NCBI GenBank assembly: GCA_030407085.1
Contig: CM059583.1
Span: 205,714,001 to 205,778,000, forward strand
From: Trichopria drosophilae
Lineage: Eukaryota > Arthropoda > Insecta > Hymenoptera > Diapriidae
Direction: 5' to 3'
DNA length: 64,000 bases
Position 1 is the stretch's first letter. Every line of letters starts with the position of its first letter. Shown here one piece after another: positions 46,976-59,670 of the stretch. The notes under the pieces are model-generated. The model did no database searches and had not been told where the DNA came from. It saw only the letters and a program-made list of their open reading frames with translations. A program made the translations under genes and the position numbers.

Positions 46976-47404
46976 CGAAAGTTTTCAACTTATAACTTTT
47001 GAATAAATTGAAATTCGCCAACTTACCCCTGCGCCAGGTAACCCCGGTCTCCCCTAAGTGTGGTGATAATATTGCCTTTAAACGGGAAAGCATACTGGAT
47101 AACATTTTCGACTTATTTAACCTTCTCATATTTTGAAAACGCAAAAATGACGTTTCTACGGAACGAGTTATATATGTATAAGCGGGCTCTATAACCTCCG
47201 ACTGAGGAGCATTTGAAATAAGCTAGTAAACTCTTATCTTGAAATCGCACAAATACATACCTGATATTATATACATGCGAGAAGTTGGAAGAATTCAAAC
47301 ATGTTATTCTCAAATGTGGAAGTATTGAGGATAAAATTTTGAACTATTTTAATCTTCTATCATGTTTCCAAAACGCACCGATGCGTATATATTATAATAG
47401 TTAT
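46976..47404. other. Spacer, nothing recognised
   Basis: Joins the truncated recombinase relic to the IR fragment; no supported features. Confidence 0.35.
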
Positions 47405-47587
47405 ATGCGAAGAAAGTACTAACCAAGATTCCTCAGCACAAAAAATACGAAGTTTACATATTCTATTCTTTCTCGACATGTTCAACGCAAGTGGAAAATA
47501 TAAATAATTGTTTAAGTAATTATTTTTCAGCCGTGCGTAAATTCTTACTGCTCATTCGGATACATATCAGTAAAGACAATCGTCAGC
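47405..47587 (+). pseudogene. IR gene fragment (amino-terminal part)
   Basis: Nearly identical to about 40243-40425 of the IR gene (KKYEVYIFYSFSTCSTQVEN, then NNCLSNYFSAVRKFLLLIRI). It stops abruptly at CGTCAGCT, where a satellite array begins. Same strand as the intact IR. Confidence 0.85.
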
Positions 47588-47589
47588 TC

Positions 47590-48255
47590 GGGCGGGTACC
47601 GATTGGACACGAAGTAATTTTGACACCGTCCCGATTGCACACAGGATATTGGACACCGGTCGTGTCTCCACGGCTCATACGTGCACGAGATCGATTGCAC
47701 ACGTTCCCATTCCGACACGAAGTTTATTGTACACGGTCCCGTTCGAACACGGTCCCTTTGGACACGAGATCTATTAGCCACAGTCCCGATTGAACACGAG
47801 ATCTATTTGACACAGTCTCGATTGGACACCAGATCTATTTGACGCAGTCCCAATTGGACACGAGATCTATTTGACACAGTCCCGATTGAACACCAGGTCT
47901 ATTTGACATCGTCTCGACTGGACACCAGATCTATTTGACACAGTCCCAATTGGACACCAGATCTATTTGACACAGTCCCAATTGGACACGAGATATATTT
48001 GACACAGTCCCGATTGGACACGAGATATATTTGACACAGTCCCGATTGGACACCAGATCTATTTGACATAGTCCCGATTGGACACCAGATCTTTTTGACA
48101 CAGTCCTAATTGGACACCAGATCTATTTGACACAGTAACAATTGGACACCAGATCTATTTGACACAGTACCAATTGGACACCAGATCTATTTGACACAGT
48201 CTCGATTGCACACGTGATCTATTAGACGCAGTACCGTTTAAATACGAGATATATT
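47590..48255. repeat. 32-base satellite array, about 20 units
   Basis: The unit reads about GACACAGTCCCGATTGGACA followed by CCAGATCTATTT; most units keep AGATCT. The first few units (to about 47760) and the last two are more diverged. Direct orientation throughout, no spacers. It abuts the broken IR fragment on the left. Confidence 0.85.
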
Positions 48256-48925
48256 AGAGATATCTTTTTCGTCAGTAAGTATTTTTTACGTAGATCGCCT
48301 TGTTCTGTGACATAAGTGAAATAATAGAGGAGTTGGAATTACCCAACAGGTCGTAAATACCTTTACGTTGTTACGTGGGCAAGTGTACAGAACTTTTAAA
48401 CTTACGTGTACGTGATGGAATTTTTCAGCGCTGTTAAAGGTAAGTTGTCCGCTAGGTAGGATTTTGTCACCATGCACATAATTAATATATCAAGAAACAA
48501 AATTATTTATATCTAAACTATTTATCCTGCACTTAATGCATTTCTAATTTCCCCTTGTATTTATTGGCCATATGTATCCATTTTCTATGGTCCGTGTTAG
48601 CACGATAGTGGCTTAATTTTTAATATTTATTTATAAAATTTTTGCTCACAGTTTACGTTAATCGTAAGGACGGTTGAATGTTATCATTTTTCGCCCATAA
48701 TTTAGAAAACAAAGCTTCGAGAAGCTTCGTATAATAGGAAGCGAAATGACATGATTGAAAATCTCGTCATCATATAAGTCGGGTAGCATAAAATTAGGCA
48801 GACTGAGATTTAAGTATACACACATTGTAAATATTTTTCAAAACTCACATCGTAATATTAGTTTTGTAATTACTCGTTTTATTATTATAAAATGATTCCA
48901 TTAACTATCTTCTTTCGTTTATTAT
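48256..48925. other. No gene recognised
   Basis: AT-rich DNA; ends at TTTATTATTG before a long T-run. Confidence 0.35.
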
Positions 48926-51900
48926 TGTTTTTTTTTTTTTTTTTTTTTTTTTTTTTGACGGAGGGGGGAAATGCATTAGGCACCATAGGGGGTTGAAGAT
49001 GTTGTGTAACCCCCCGTGTGTCGGACTCCCTCACCTTTGATGTTAACGGCAAGGTTTACCGACTAAAACTCTAACCTCCCTTGGCCCTCCAGAATCCACG
49101 TGTGCAGTCTGCAGCAGAAAAGTGGCTCCGCTATCCATTTCCTCCGCTGCAGACTGCACCGGGCCATTTCGTTCGCAACTGCAACTGTAACCACTCCCTC
49201 TACCATTGGGTTAGTGGTTACAGGATCTCGTGTGACCTCAGTAGACGGAGAGATCCCAGCAGCACTGCTTTCTGCATTCGGCCTGCGATGGAACTTGCAT
49301 GTTCTCGACAGGCCGGAATGCTTTTGATGTTTTGGAGGAAAGTTGGTCTCATTCCTCCCAGCACTCCAATTATCAGCACGACGAGCTTGATTTTGAACCC
49401 CCGATACAGCTTGCTAATCTCGAACAGGAGTTCCTGATATTTCATCCGTTTTTCGTCCTATTTGCTGACTATATTTGTTTCTGCTGGTGCTGAAAACTCG
49501 ATGACGAAGATGGATTTGTCATCGAAGTCAGCAAGGACGATGTCAGGTTTATTGGCTGATATTTGCCTGCTCGTCGGGAATGAGTAATTCCAGTATATTC
49601 GGCACGACTCATTCCCGAGAACGGATTCAATATCAGTGGGGACGTACGGCAAAACTGGGGTTGCATCAATACCATAAGTGCTGCGAAGATGGTAATGCAG
49701 CACTCGAAGGGCCGCATTGTGACGTTCGATGTGTGCTGAAACTGCATACATTGGGCATGCTGCCAAAAGATGCATGAGTGTCTCAGCATGACATCTACAC
49801 AATCTACAAAGCGTACTCTGTACCGCCTGGTGTAAGATGTTCTGGCGATACGCTAAGGTATTGATGACCCCATCCTGGCCCGCGAAGATAAAACCCTCGG
49901 TCTCGGATTTCAAGCCGGCTGATCTTAAGAAGAAGGTCATCTCTGCCGACAAGCCAAGTTGTTGGACATTTCGAAAGAATTGTCCATGCAACGGCTTGTC
50001 GACATGCCTTCCCTCCAACATACGGAGTTGTTCCTTCCGTATGTTTGCTCTGAGACGCACTGGGCACAGATTGATGACTGATTCAGACTCCTGTGCACCA
50101 ATACGTCCCACGTTGAAAACCAGACCGAGGTTTCGCGCCGCTCGTTCCGCAGCGTTGTACAAAAAAGCCCCCTTCCCCTGAATTTCATGCTGATGTACTA
50201 GCATCATCAGGGGTGATTAATCCGTTCGATTAATCACGTCGCAAGCTGTTTCGAGGACCAATCGGTCATGCATACACTCCAGGCTTAAAAGGCCACGACA
50301 TCCCATATTTCGGGGCAAATACAGTCGTTCCACGGAAGATCTTGGATGCAAACTGCGTTGCATACAAATCATCTTCCGTGTGCTTCGGTCAAGATCCCTT
50401 AGCTCGTCAACGTTCCACTTCAGTGCTCCAAAAGAATAGAGCACCGGTGATACGGCCAACATATTCGTGGCTGCTACCTTATTTCTCCCGGTCAATTCTG
50501 ATGACCAGATCTGACGGAGAATGCGCCGGTATTTCTTAATGATGGTGGTTTTAGCAGCCTGCACATCCTGGACATGCCTTTGAGGTACGCCCAGGTATGT
50601 GTAGGCTTCTTCGGCGCTAAGGTGGTGGATGACATTTCCATTGACGAGCTCCATATCGTTGTTATGGGAGCCTGACCTTCCTCTGTGCAAATGAACGACT
50701 GCACACTTGTCCAATCCGAATTCCATGTCGATATCTCTCGAGTATGTGAGGGCGATGTTCAGAGATCGATGTAATTGATCTTCGCCTGATGCGTATAATT
50801 TAAGATCGTCCATATAGAAAAGATGGGTGATCTTATGTACACGTTCACCAGGCGGTCCACACATGTACCCTTGAGATTTCCGGAGAGCAACGGATAGAGG
50901 CAATAGTGAGATGCAGAAGAGCAGAGGACTCAGAGAATCTCCTTGATAGACACCTCTTTGGAATTGAACCAGTCTAGGCATGGTTCGACGCTTGCCCGAT
51001 GTCATGACAAAGCGTGTTTTCCAAAGAGGCATCAGGTCTTCTACAATTCTCACTATGTTTGGGTGAACATGGAGGCGTTTGAGCAACAAGCTTAAAAGCT
51101 CGTGCGATGTTGAGTCATACGCCTTCATGTAATCCAGCCAGGCTATCGACAGGTTACGCTTGTACTGGACTGCGTCCTGACAAACACACCTGTCGATAAG
51201 CAAGTTGTCCTTGCAGCCGGATACACCCATTTTGCAGCCTCGTTGTTCTACTATCCGTTGCCACACCGGTTTCACGGATTTCTCAATACGTTCATTCAAG
51301 ATGTTAGTGAACAATTTATATAACGTATTGAGATATGTGATCGGTCTATGGTTTCTCGGATCGGACAAGTCTCCCGATTTTGGGATCAGTGTCGTTCGGC
51401 CCTCCACCAGTCAGTGCGGAATGGGTTGGTCTCCATTTATGTAAAAGGTGAATATTCGGGCTAGGTGTTGATGGACAGAAGTGAACTTCTTCCACCAATA
51501 GTTGTTAATTCCACCCCAGCCCGGCGAGGAGAAATTCCTCGCTCCTGTGATGGCATTTTTCACCTCTAAAACACTGACGGGTGGGCAATCTTCACTTTGT
51601 TGTGTGACTTCGTCGCACAACTCGGTGAAGAATTCAATACCTGGAGTGTCTGCATTAAGCCTAGATGTTCTCTCGTAGATGCTCCCCCAGAATTCCTCAA
51701 CTGCGGCCATCGACGGAAACTCGCTTGAGGCTGTGATACGATGTTTGAAGAGGTTGGAAGGATTCGTCCAAAATATTGCATTTTGTCGAATTCCATCCTC
51801 CCGTCTTTGCAGCCTCTTTTTGGCATCCGCCAAAACCCGAATTTTATCCGCCAAACGTTGCTTGATGTTGAGCAACTTCAGCTTGTTCAGTGTGTGATAG

Positions 51901-52908
51901 TACGTCCGCAGTTGTTGTGCGAACTTCTTGACTTTTGCCGTAAATGAAAGGCCAGATGTTAAATAGTCGATCACACACTGAACTCGGGAAGCGAGCTTCC
52001 GTGCCAGTCGAATCTTGCCGTTCAATTGAGACATGCGTTTTGTAATCTGCCGACTCCCCGATATCTGTGTCAGATTTCGCGGAGTCACCAGATCACTTGC
52101 AGCCTCGTAAACGGCACAATTGACTTGCCACAGGTCGCAGTCATCTGGAAGAGCATCCAGAAGTAGGCTATTTGCTCTGTCTAATTCTCGTTGTTTAGAC
52201 AAAATTTTTGTTGTCAAATTTTGCCTAAACACGAGTGTCGTGCTTTCGTAATGTGGAGCATCTCTCCCAGCACCGCGTACGGGCTCAGTTGTTATTGCCC
52301 GCACATCCGGTACCGGGTGACAGCTGGGAACAACGAAACCCGTCCGCCTCAGATAGGCCACATAATCTCTCAGTTGTTGTTGAGAAAAGCGATCTGCCAG
52401 TTCGGGATGCATTACTGCAAACCGACTGTGCATTCGAGCCATGTAGCCTCTCTGTTGCGGACAGCTCTCCTCGTAGCAGCGCATTAGATCTTGCCTGAGA
52501 TCCTCCGTCCACTGAAATCGTCCGTGGACATGAGCTGGTCGTCGTCCCGGGACATCTGTTTCGGCTCCTCCACCTCGGGACTGGGCTGCATCCCAAGCAG
52601 CCCGATGGTCCGGAGCCCTGCGCGTTGCATTGCTTGTAACCGCATATACAGGGAGTAGGGTGGTTAGCCCTACCCCCCGTTGTTATGCCTCTCTCGTTTG
52701 TCTCTTACCTCGCCATCCACTGGGGTTGGTTACCCAATCTCTGGCAAGGTTGCTAAGAGTCCAGGGCCCACCGGCTTTAATAAGCACACGTGGAGGTGAG
52801 AGTAGGCCATTTGGGAAGATAGGCTAAGATGCGGCTTTTTGCATAGCCTCATTGTGTTACGCGTCATTCCCTTTGGGCCCCTTATTATTATTATTATTAT
52901 TATTATGT
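48926..52908 (-). mobile_element. Dong/R4-like non-LTR retrotransposon, copy A (near full length)
   Basis: On the minus strand: (TAA)n target-like repeat (52885-52908), 5' UTR, one long ORF, 3' UTR, poly-A (48930-48955). The single ORF with an internal RT and a C-terminal restriction-like endonuclease is the architecture of the R2/R4/Dong group; Dong of Bombyx is known to insert in TAA repeats. Length about 3.95 kb. The part from 49044 upward belongs to the tandem duplication; the last ~120 bases and poly-A exist only in this copy. Confidence 0.85.
49218..52484 (-). pseudogene. Dong/R4-like ORF, copy A: one frame with three stops
   Basis: One frame from about 52680 to 49218, with first ATG at 52484. 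It is broken only by TGA (51411-51413), TAA (50217-50219) and TAG (49458-49460). The N-terminal region (to ~51411) ends NAITGARNFSSPGWGGINNY. RT: GRTTLIPKSGDLSDPRNHRP, AWLDYMKAYDSTSHELL (first Asp), QRGVYQGDSLSPLLFCISL, catalytic LFYMDDLKLYASGED (YMDD), then KCAVVHLHRG and AYTYLGVPQ. C-terminal: CRLCRCHAETLMHLLAAC finger and PD-(D/E)xK-type endonuclease KPDIVLADFDDKSIFVIEFS. All catalytic motifs survive. The TAG is a Glu codon in the fragment at 38.4-39.4 kb. Confidence 0.85.
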
Positions 52909-53071
52909 AATCAATATTATGTTAAAAAAACATTTGATTAAAGTAATGATAAAATCTCTTGTAAATGTCATTGAACAGTTAATAAAATATTTCTGTACGT
53001 ACTTAAAGCTTTTATTTTAAAAAAATAGTTATATATGATGAATAAACGTTATCTCGGTTAATGAAGCGTCA

Positions 53072-53848
53072 TATGGGGCAAAATTCCTCAACTGTCCATC
53101 AGGCTGAAAAAATGAAAGTTTTAGAATGAATTTTGTCTTTTACTATATTTATAAGTAGGACGCATAAAAGTTAATATATGAGTAGTACTTTTAAAAGGTT
53201 TTTTTACGGGCTGCAATATTATGATAAAAGTTTTTTTAAAAAATTAAAATTTGACCTTGAAATTCAAGGTCAAAGTCGTAATTTCAGTAAATCTCATAAT
53301 CGATTTAGAAACATTTTTTTTACTTGTCTGAAACGAAAGATTAACTACTTTTTTATAAGATATGTGAAAATCAGAGTGGGACACTTTATAGATTTTGAGA
53401 AAATAAACATTTAATGTCTAAAAATCGATTAATCTGCTATTTTCTCAAAATCTATAAAGTGTCCCACTCTATTTTTCACATATATTATGAAAAAGTAGTT
53501 AAACTTTTGTTTCAGACAAGTAAAAAAAAATGTCAAGGTCGAATCATAATTTTTTCAAAAAACTTTTATTACATGCTTATAGCCCATTAAAAAACCTTTA
53601 GAAATCACTACTTATATATTCAGATTTATGCATCCTACTTATAAATATAATTAATTGAGAGAAATTAATATGGTAAATTTGTACATAATGACGAAATTTT
53701 GAAAATCTATAAGTACAAAAATATTTTATCAAATTCGATAATACTTGAGATTTAGACTTTCAATAACAATGACAACATTTTAGTAAAGTTTTGACCAAAT
53801 TGAACAACTTTCTTTTTATCAGGACAGTTGAGGAATTTTGCCCCATAT
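53072..53848. mobile_element. ~780-base foldback element, copy in unit A
   Basis: Outer ends ATATGGGGCAAAATTCCTCA and TGAGGAATTTTGCCCCATAT are inverted repeats, beside a TA run on the right. The whole element is an imperfect palindrome centred near 53420 (AGAGTGGGACACTTTATAGA against TCTATAAAGTGTCCCACTCT). No coding capacity. TA-flanked ends suggest Tc1/mariner-type mobilisation. Confidence 0.75.
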
Positions 53849-54865
53849 ATATATATATATAACAATTGTTTTTTTACGTGAAGGTTTTAAGTGTGTACAG
53901 AAACATTTTAATAACTGTTCAATGACATTTACATTTTGATATCAGAAGTCTTTATACGAAGTGCTATCAAATTTCGCACAACTGCAAAAAACTCACACTC
54001 GTATTTTAGACATGTGGCATACCACAAACCAACTCGCTCGGTAAGTTAGGTAATTCTTATATCGACCGATGATAGCTGTCATATTAGATATTAATTGCCC
54101 TTACACGCCCATGTCTGTTTACATTATATAAAGAAACTTAATAATTAAATTAAGAAATAATCTAACATCAGTAACATTGAAAATAAACTTTAATAAATGA
54201 ATTTATCGACATTGGAGTCAAATTTAGTGCTTACCCAGTGCAAACGTTAATATAGATCAAATATCCATATATATTTTAGAGAAACTAACTATCATCAGAC
54301 GAATGAAAGAGATTTCATCTATAGAAGAATAGAAAACGGGAATGGAACATCACAAAAAGAGATTCCATCTATTCTTCTTTGCACCAAATTCCTTTGTACT
54401 TAATGTTAACACAAAGTAACTATATTGTGGTAACATGTTGCAATTTTTAAAACTCATACGCTATCATGATTTGAGGTTACCTGTCAAATAGAAAACATAT
54501 GCATATCCCTCACAAATTCAGACATCAGTATAATTATATTCTCAATTAAATAAAATCGATGTAAACAATCAAGAAATATGTTTAATGTGATGACTTATAA
54601 AGTAACAAAACGAAAACATACCATGTATCAACAAAATTCACATGTTAGGAAAGTCGGTTATGTTTGATTATTTTGGCGGGCGGAACTACTGTTCGCTCGG
54701 TACGACTGAATACTTAAGTGGCGCTAACTGGAGGGCAGACACTGCTGCGCTCTCGAGCCGTATCTGCTTAACAGACTATGGCAGTTTCTGCCAACCGCAA
54801 TTCGGCCGTGTTTGCTGAAAATTTCTTTCCGTGTACCTTAGTTCCCGAGTCGCCTTCCTCTGGAT

Positions 54866-57800
54866 TAACGGCAAGGTTTACCGACTAAAACTCTAACCTC
54901 CCTTGGCCCTCCAGAATCCACGTGTGCAGTCTGCAGCAGAAAAGTGGCTCCGCTATCCATCTCCTCCGCTGCAGACTGCACCGGGCCATTTCGTTCGCAA
55001 CTGCAACTGTAACCACTCCCTCTACCATTGGGTTAGTGGTTACAGGATCTCGTGTGACCTCAGTAGACGGAGAGATCCCAGCAGCACTGCTTTCTGCATT
55101 CGGCCTGCGATGGAACTTGCATGTTCTCGACAGGCCGGAATGCTTTTGATGTTTTGGAGGAAAGTTGGTCTCATTCCTCCCAGCACTCCAATTATCAGCA
55201 CGACGAGCTTGATTTTGAACCCCCGATACAGCTTGCTAATCTCGAACAGGAGTTCCTGATATTTCATCCGTTTTTCGTCCTATTTGCTGACTATATTTGT
55301 TTCTGCTGGTGCTGAAAACTCGATGACGAAGATGGATTTGTCATCGAAGTCAGCAAGGACGATGTCAGGTTTATTGGCTGATATTTGCCTGCTCGTCGGG
55401 AATGAGTAATTCCAGTATATTCGGCACGACTCATTCCCGAGAACGGATTCAATATCAGTGGGGACGTACGGCAAAACTGGGGTTGCATCAATACCATAAG
55501 TGCTGCGAAGATGGTAATGCAGCACTCGAAGGGCCGCATTGTGACGTTCGATGTGTGCTGAAACTGCATACATTGGGCATGCTGCCAAAAGATGCATGAG
55601 TGTCTCAGCATGACATCTACACAATCTACAAAGCGTACTCTGTACCGCCTGGTGTAAGATGTTCTGGCGATACGCTAAGGTATTGATGACCCCATCCTGG
55701 CCCGCGAAGATAAAACCCTCGGTCTCGGATTTCAAGCCGGCTGATCTTAAGAAGAAGGTCATCTCTGCCGACAAGCCAAGTTGTTGGACATTTCGAAAGA
55801 ATTGTCCATGCAACGGCTTGTCGACATGCCTTCCCTCCAACATACGGAGTTGTTCCTTCCGTATGTTTGCTCTGAGACGCACTGGGCACAGATTGATGAC
55901 TGATTCAGACTCCTGTGCACCAATACGTCCCACGTTGAAAACCAGACCGAGGTTTCGCGCCGCTCGTTCCGCAGCGTTGTACAAAAAAGCCCCCTTCCCC
56001 TGAATTTCATGCTGATGTACTAGCATCATCAGGGGTGATTAATCCGTTCGATTAATCACGTCGCAAGCTGTTTCGAGGACCAATCGGTCATGCATACACT
56101 CCAGGCTTAAAAGGCCACGACATCCCATATTTCGGGGCAAATACAGTCGTTCCACGGAAGATCTTGGATGCAAACTGCGTTGCATACAAATCATCTTCCG
56201 TGTGCTTCGGTCAAGATCCCTTAGCTCGTCAACGTTCCACTTCAGTGCTCCAAAAGAATAGAGCACCGGTGATACGGCCAACATATTCGTGGCTGCTACC
56301 TTATTTCTCCCGGTCAATTCTGATGACCAGATCTGACGGAGAATGCGCCGGTATTTCTTAATGATGGTGGTTTTAGCAGCCTGCACATCCTGGACATGCC
56401 TTTGAGGTACGCCCAGGTATGTGTAGGCTTCTTCGGCGCTAAGGTGGTGGATGACATTTCCATTGACGAGCTCCATATCGTTGTTATGGGAGCCTGACCT
56501 TCCTCTGTGCAAATGAACGACTGCACACTTGTCCAATCCGAATTCCATGTCGATATCTCTCGAGTATGTGAGGGCGATGTTCAGAGATCGATGTAATTGA
56601 TCTTCGCCTGATGCGTATAATTTAAGATCGTCCATATAGAAAAGATGGGTGATCTTATGTACACGTTCACCAGGCGGTCCACACATGTACCCTTGAGATT
56701 TCCGGAGAGCAACGGATAGAGGCAATAGTGAGATGCAGAAGAGCAGAGGACTCAGAGAATCTCCTTGATAGACACCTCTTTGGAATTGAACCAGTCTAGG
56801 CATGGTTCGACGCTTGCCCGATGTCATGACAAAGCGTGTTTTCCAAAGAGGCATCAGGTCTTCTACAATTCTCACTATGTTTGGGTGAACATGGAGGCGT
56901 TTGAGCAACAAGCTTAAAAGCTCGTGCGATGTTGAGTCATACGCCTTCATGTAATCCAGCCAGGCTATCGACAGGTTACGCTTGTACTGGACTGCGTCCT
57001 GACAAACACACCTGTCGATAAGCAAGTTGTCCTTGCAGCCGGATACACCCATTTTGCAGCCTCGTTGTTCTACTATCCGTTGCCACACCGGTTTCACGGA
57101 TTTCTCAATACGTTCATTCAAGATGTTAGTGAACAATTTATATAACGTATTGAGATATGTGATCGGTCTATGGTTTCTCGGATCGGACAAGTCTCCCGAT
57201 TTTGGGATCAGTGTCGTTCGGCCCTCCACCAGTCAGTGCGGAATGGGTTGGTCTCCATTTATGTAAAAGGTGAATATTCGGGCTAGGTGTTGATGGACAG
57301 AAGTGAACTTCTTCCACCAATAGTTGTTAATTCCACCCCAGCCCGGCGAGGAGAAATTCCTCGCTCCTGTGATGGCATTTTTCACCTCTAAAACACTGAC
57401 GGGTGGGCAATCTTCACTTTGTTGTGTGACTTCGTCGCACAACTCGGTGAAGAATTCAATACCTGGAGTGTCTGCATTAAGCCTAGATGTTCTCTCGTAG
57501 ATGCTCCCCCAGAATTCCTCAACTGCGGCCATCGACGGAAACTCGCTTGAGGCTGTGATACGATGTTTGAAGAGGTTGGAAGGATTCGTCCAAAATATTG
57601 CATTTTGTCGAATTCCATCCTCCCGTCTTTGCAGCCTCTTTTTGGCATCCGCCAAAACCCGAATTTTATCCGCCAAACGTTGCTTGATGTTGAGCAACTT
57701 CAGCTTGTTCAGTGTGTGATAGTACGTCCGCAGTTGTTGTGCGAACTTCTTGACTTTTGCCGTAAATGAAAGGCCAGATGTTAAATAGTCGATCACACAC

Positions 57801-58730
57801 TGAACTCGGGAAGCGAGCTTCCGTGCCAGTCGAATCTTGCCGTTCAATTGAGACATGCGTTTTGTAATCTGCCGACTCCCCGATATCTGTGTCAGATTTC
57901 GCGGAGTCACCAGATCACTTGCAGCCTCGTAAACGGCACAATTGACTTGCCACAGGTCGCAGTCATCTGGAAGAGCATCCAGAAGTAGGCTATTTGCTCT
58001 GTCTAATTCTCGTTGTTTAGACAAAATTTTTGTTGTCAAATTTTGCCTAAACACGAGTGTCGTGCTTTCGTAATGTGGAGCATCTCTCCCAGCACCGCGT
58101 ACGGGCTCAGTTGTTATTGCCCGCACATCCGGTACCGGGTGACAGCTGGGAACAACGAAACCCGTCCGCCTCAGATAGGCCACATAATCTCTCAGTTGTT
58201 GTTGAGAAAAGCGATCTGCCAGTTCGGGATGCATTACTGCAAACCGACTGTGCATTCGAGCCATGTAGCCTCTCTGTTGCGGACAGCTCTCCTCGTAGCA
58301 GCGCATTAGATCTTGCCTGAGATCCTCCGTCCACTGAAATCGTCCGTGGACATGAGCTGGTCGTCGTCCCGGGACATCTGTTTCGGCTCCTCCACCTCGG
58401 GACTGGGCTGCATCCCAAGCAGCCCGATGGTCCGGAGCCCTGCGCGTTGCATTGCTTGTAACCGCATATACAGGGAGTAGGGTGGTTAGCCCTACCCCCC
58501 GTTGTTATGCCTCTCTCGTTTGTCTCTTACCTCGCCATCCACTGGGGTTGGTTACCCAATCTCTGGCAAGGTTGCTAAGAGTCCAGGGCCCACCGGCTTT
58601 AATAAGCACACGTGGAGGTGAGAGTAGGCCATTTGGGAAGATAGGCTAAGATGCGGCTTTTTGCATAGCCTCATTGTGTTACGCGTCATTCCCTTTGGGC
58701 CCCTTATTATTATTATTATTATTATTATGT
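54866..58730 (-). mobile_element. Dong/R4-like retrotransposon, copy B (lacks 3' tail)
   Basis: Same as copy A but without the last ~120 bases of 3' UTR and poly-A, because the duplication starts inside the element. Flanked at its 5' side by the same (TTA)n run (58707-58730). It is a by-product of the duplication, not of transposition. Confidence 0.9.
55040..58306 (-). pseudogene. Dong/R4-like ORF, copy B
   Basis: Identical in reading to copy A, with the same three stops at 57233-57235, 56039-56041 and 55280-55282. Shared stops show that the ORF was already dead when the unit was duplicated. Confidence 0.85.
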
Positions 58731-58893
58731 AATCAATATTATGTTAAAAAAACATTTGATTAAAGTAATGATAAAATCTCTTGTAAATGTCATTGAACAG
58801 TTAATAAAATATTTCTGTACGTACTTAAAGCTTTTATTTTAAAAAAATAGTTATATATGATGAATAAACGTTATCTCGGTTAATGAAGCGTCA

Positions 58894-59670
58894 TATGGGG
58901 CAAAATTCCTCAACTGTCCATCAGGCTGAAAAAATGAAAGTTTTAGAATGAATTTTGTCTTTTACTATATTTATAAGTAGGACGCATAAAAGTTAATATA
59001 TGAGTAGTACTTTTAAAAGGTTTTTTTACGGGCTGCAATATTATGATAAAAGTTTTTTTAAAAAATTAAAATTTGACCTTGAAATTCAAGGTCAAAGTCG
59101 TAATTTCAGTAAATCTCATAATCGATTTAGAAACATTTTTTTTACTTGTCTGAAACGAAAGATTAACTACTTTTTTATAAGATATGTGAAAATCAGAGTG
59201 GGACACTTTATAGATTTTGAGAAAATAAACATTTAATGTCTAAAAATCGATTAATCTGCTATTTTCTCAAAATCTATAAAGTGTCCCACTCTATTTTTCA
59301 CATATATTATGAAAAAGTAGTTAAACTTTTGTTTCAGACAAGTAAAAAAAAATGTCAAGGTCGAATCATAATTTTTTCAAAAAACTTTTATTACATGCTT
59401 ATAGCCCATTAAAAAACCTTTAGAAATCACTACTTATATATTCAGATTTATGCATCCTACTTATAAATATAATTAATTGAGAGAAATTAATATGGTAAAT
59501 TTGTACATAATGACGAAATTTTGAAAATCTATAAGTACAAAAATATTTTATCAAATTCGATAATACTTGAGATTTAGACTTTCAATAACAATGACAACAT
59601 TTTAGTAAAGTTTTGACCAAATTGAACAACTTTCTTTTTATCAGGACAGTTGAGGAATTTTGCCCCATAT
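58894..59670. mobile_element. ~780-base foldback element, copy in unit B
   Basis: Same element as 53072-53848, carried along in the duplication. Confidence 0.75.

Larger units (their letters stand above)
49044..54865. repeat. Tandem duplication, copy A (unit 5,822 bases)
   Basis: Begins at TAACGGCAAGG (inside the Dong 3' UTR) and ends at CCTCTGGAT. Copy B follows immediately. By eye only about three substitutions separate the copies (49138 T/C, about 54346 G/A, 54488 A/G). Confidence 0.9.

Noticed and set aside
47590..48255. Regular 32-base repeats resembling a CRISPR array
   Set aside because: The repeats are contiguous without unique spacers and lie in a eukaryotic genome: a satellite.
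49100..50181. Plus-strand open frames within the Dong copies (and the same at 54,922-56,003)
   Set aside because: Shadows of the minus-strand Dong ORF; no family resemblance and identical in both duplicate units.
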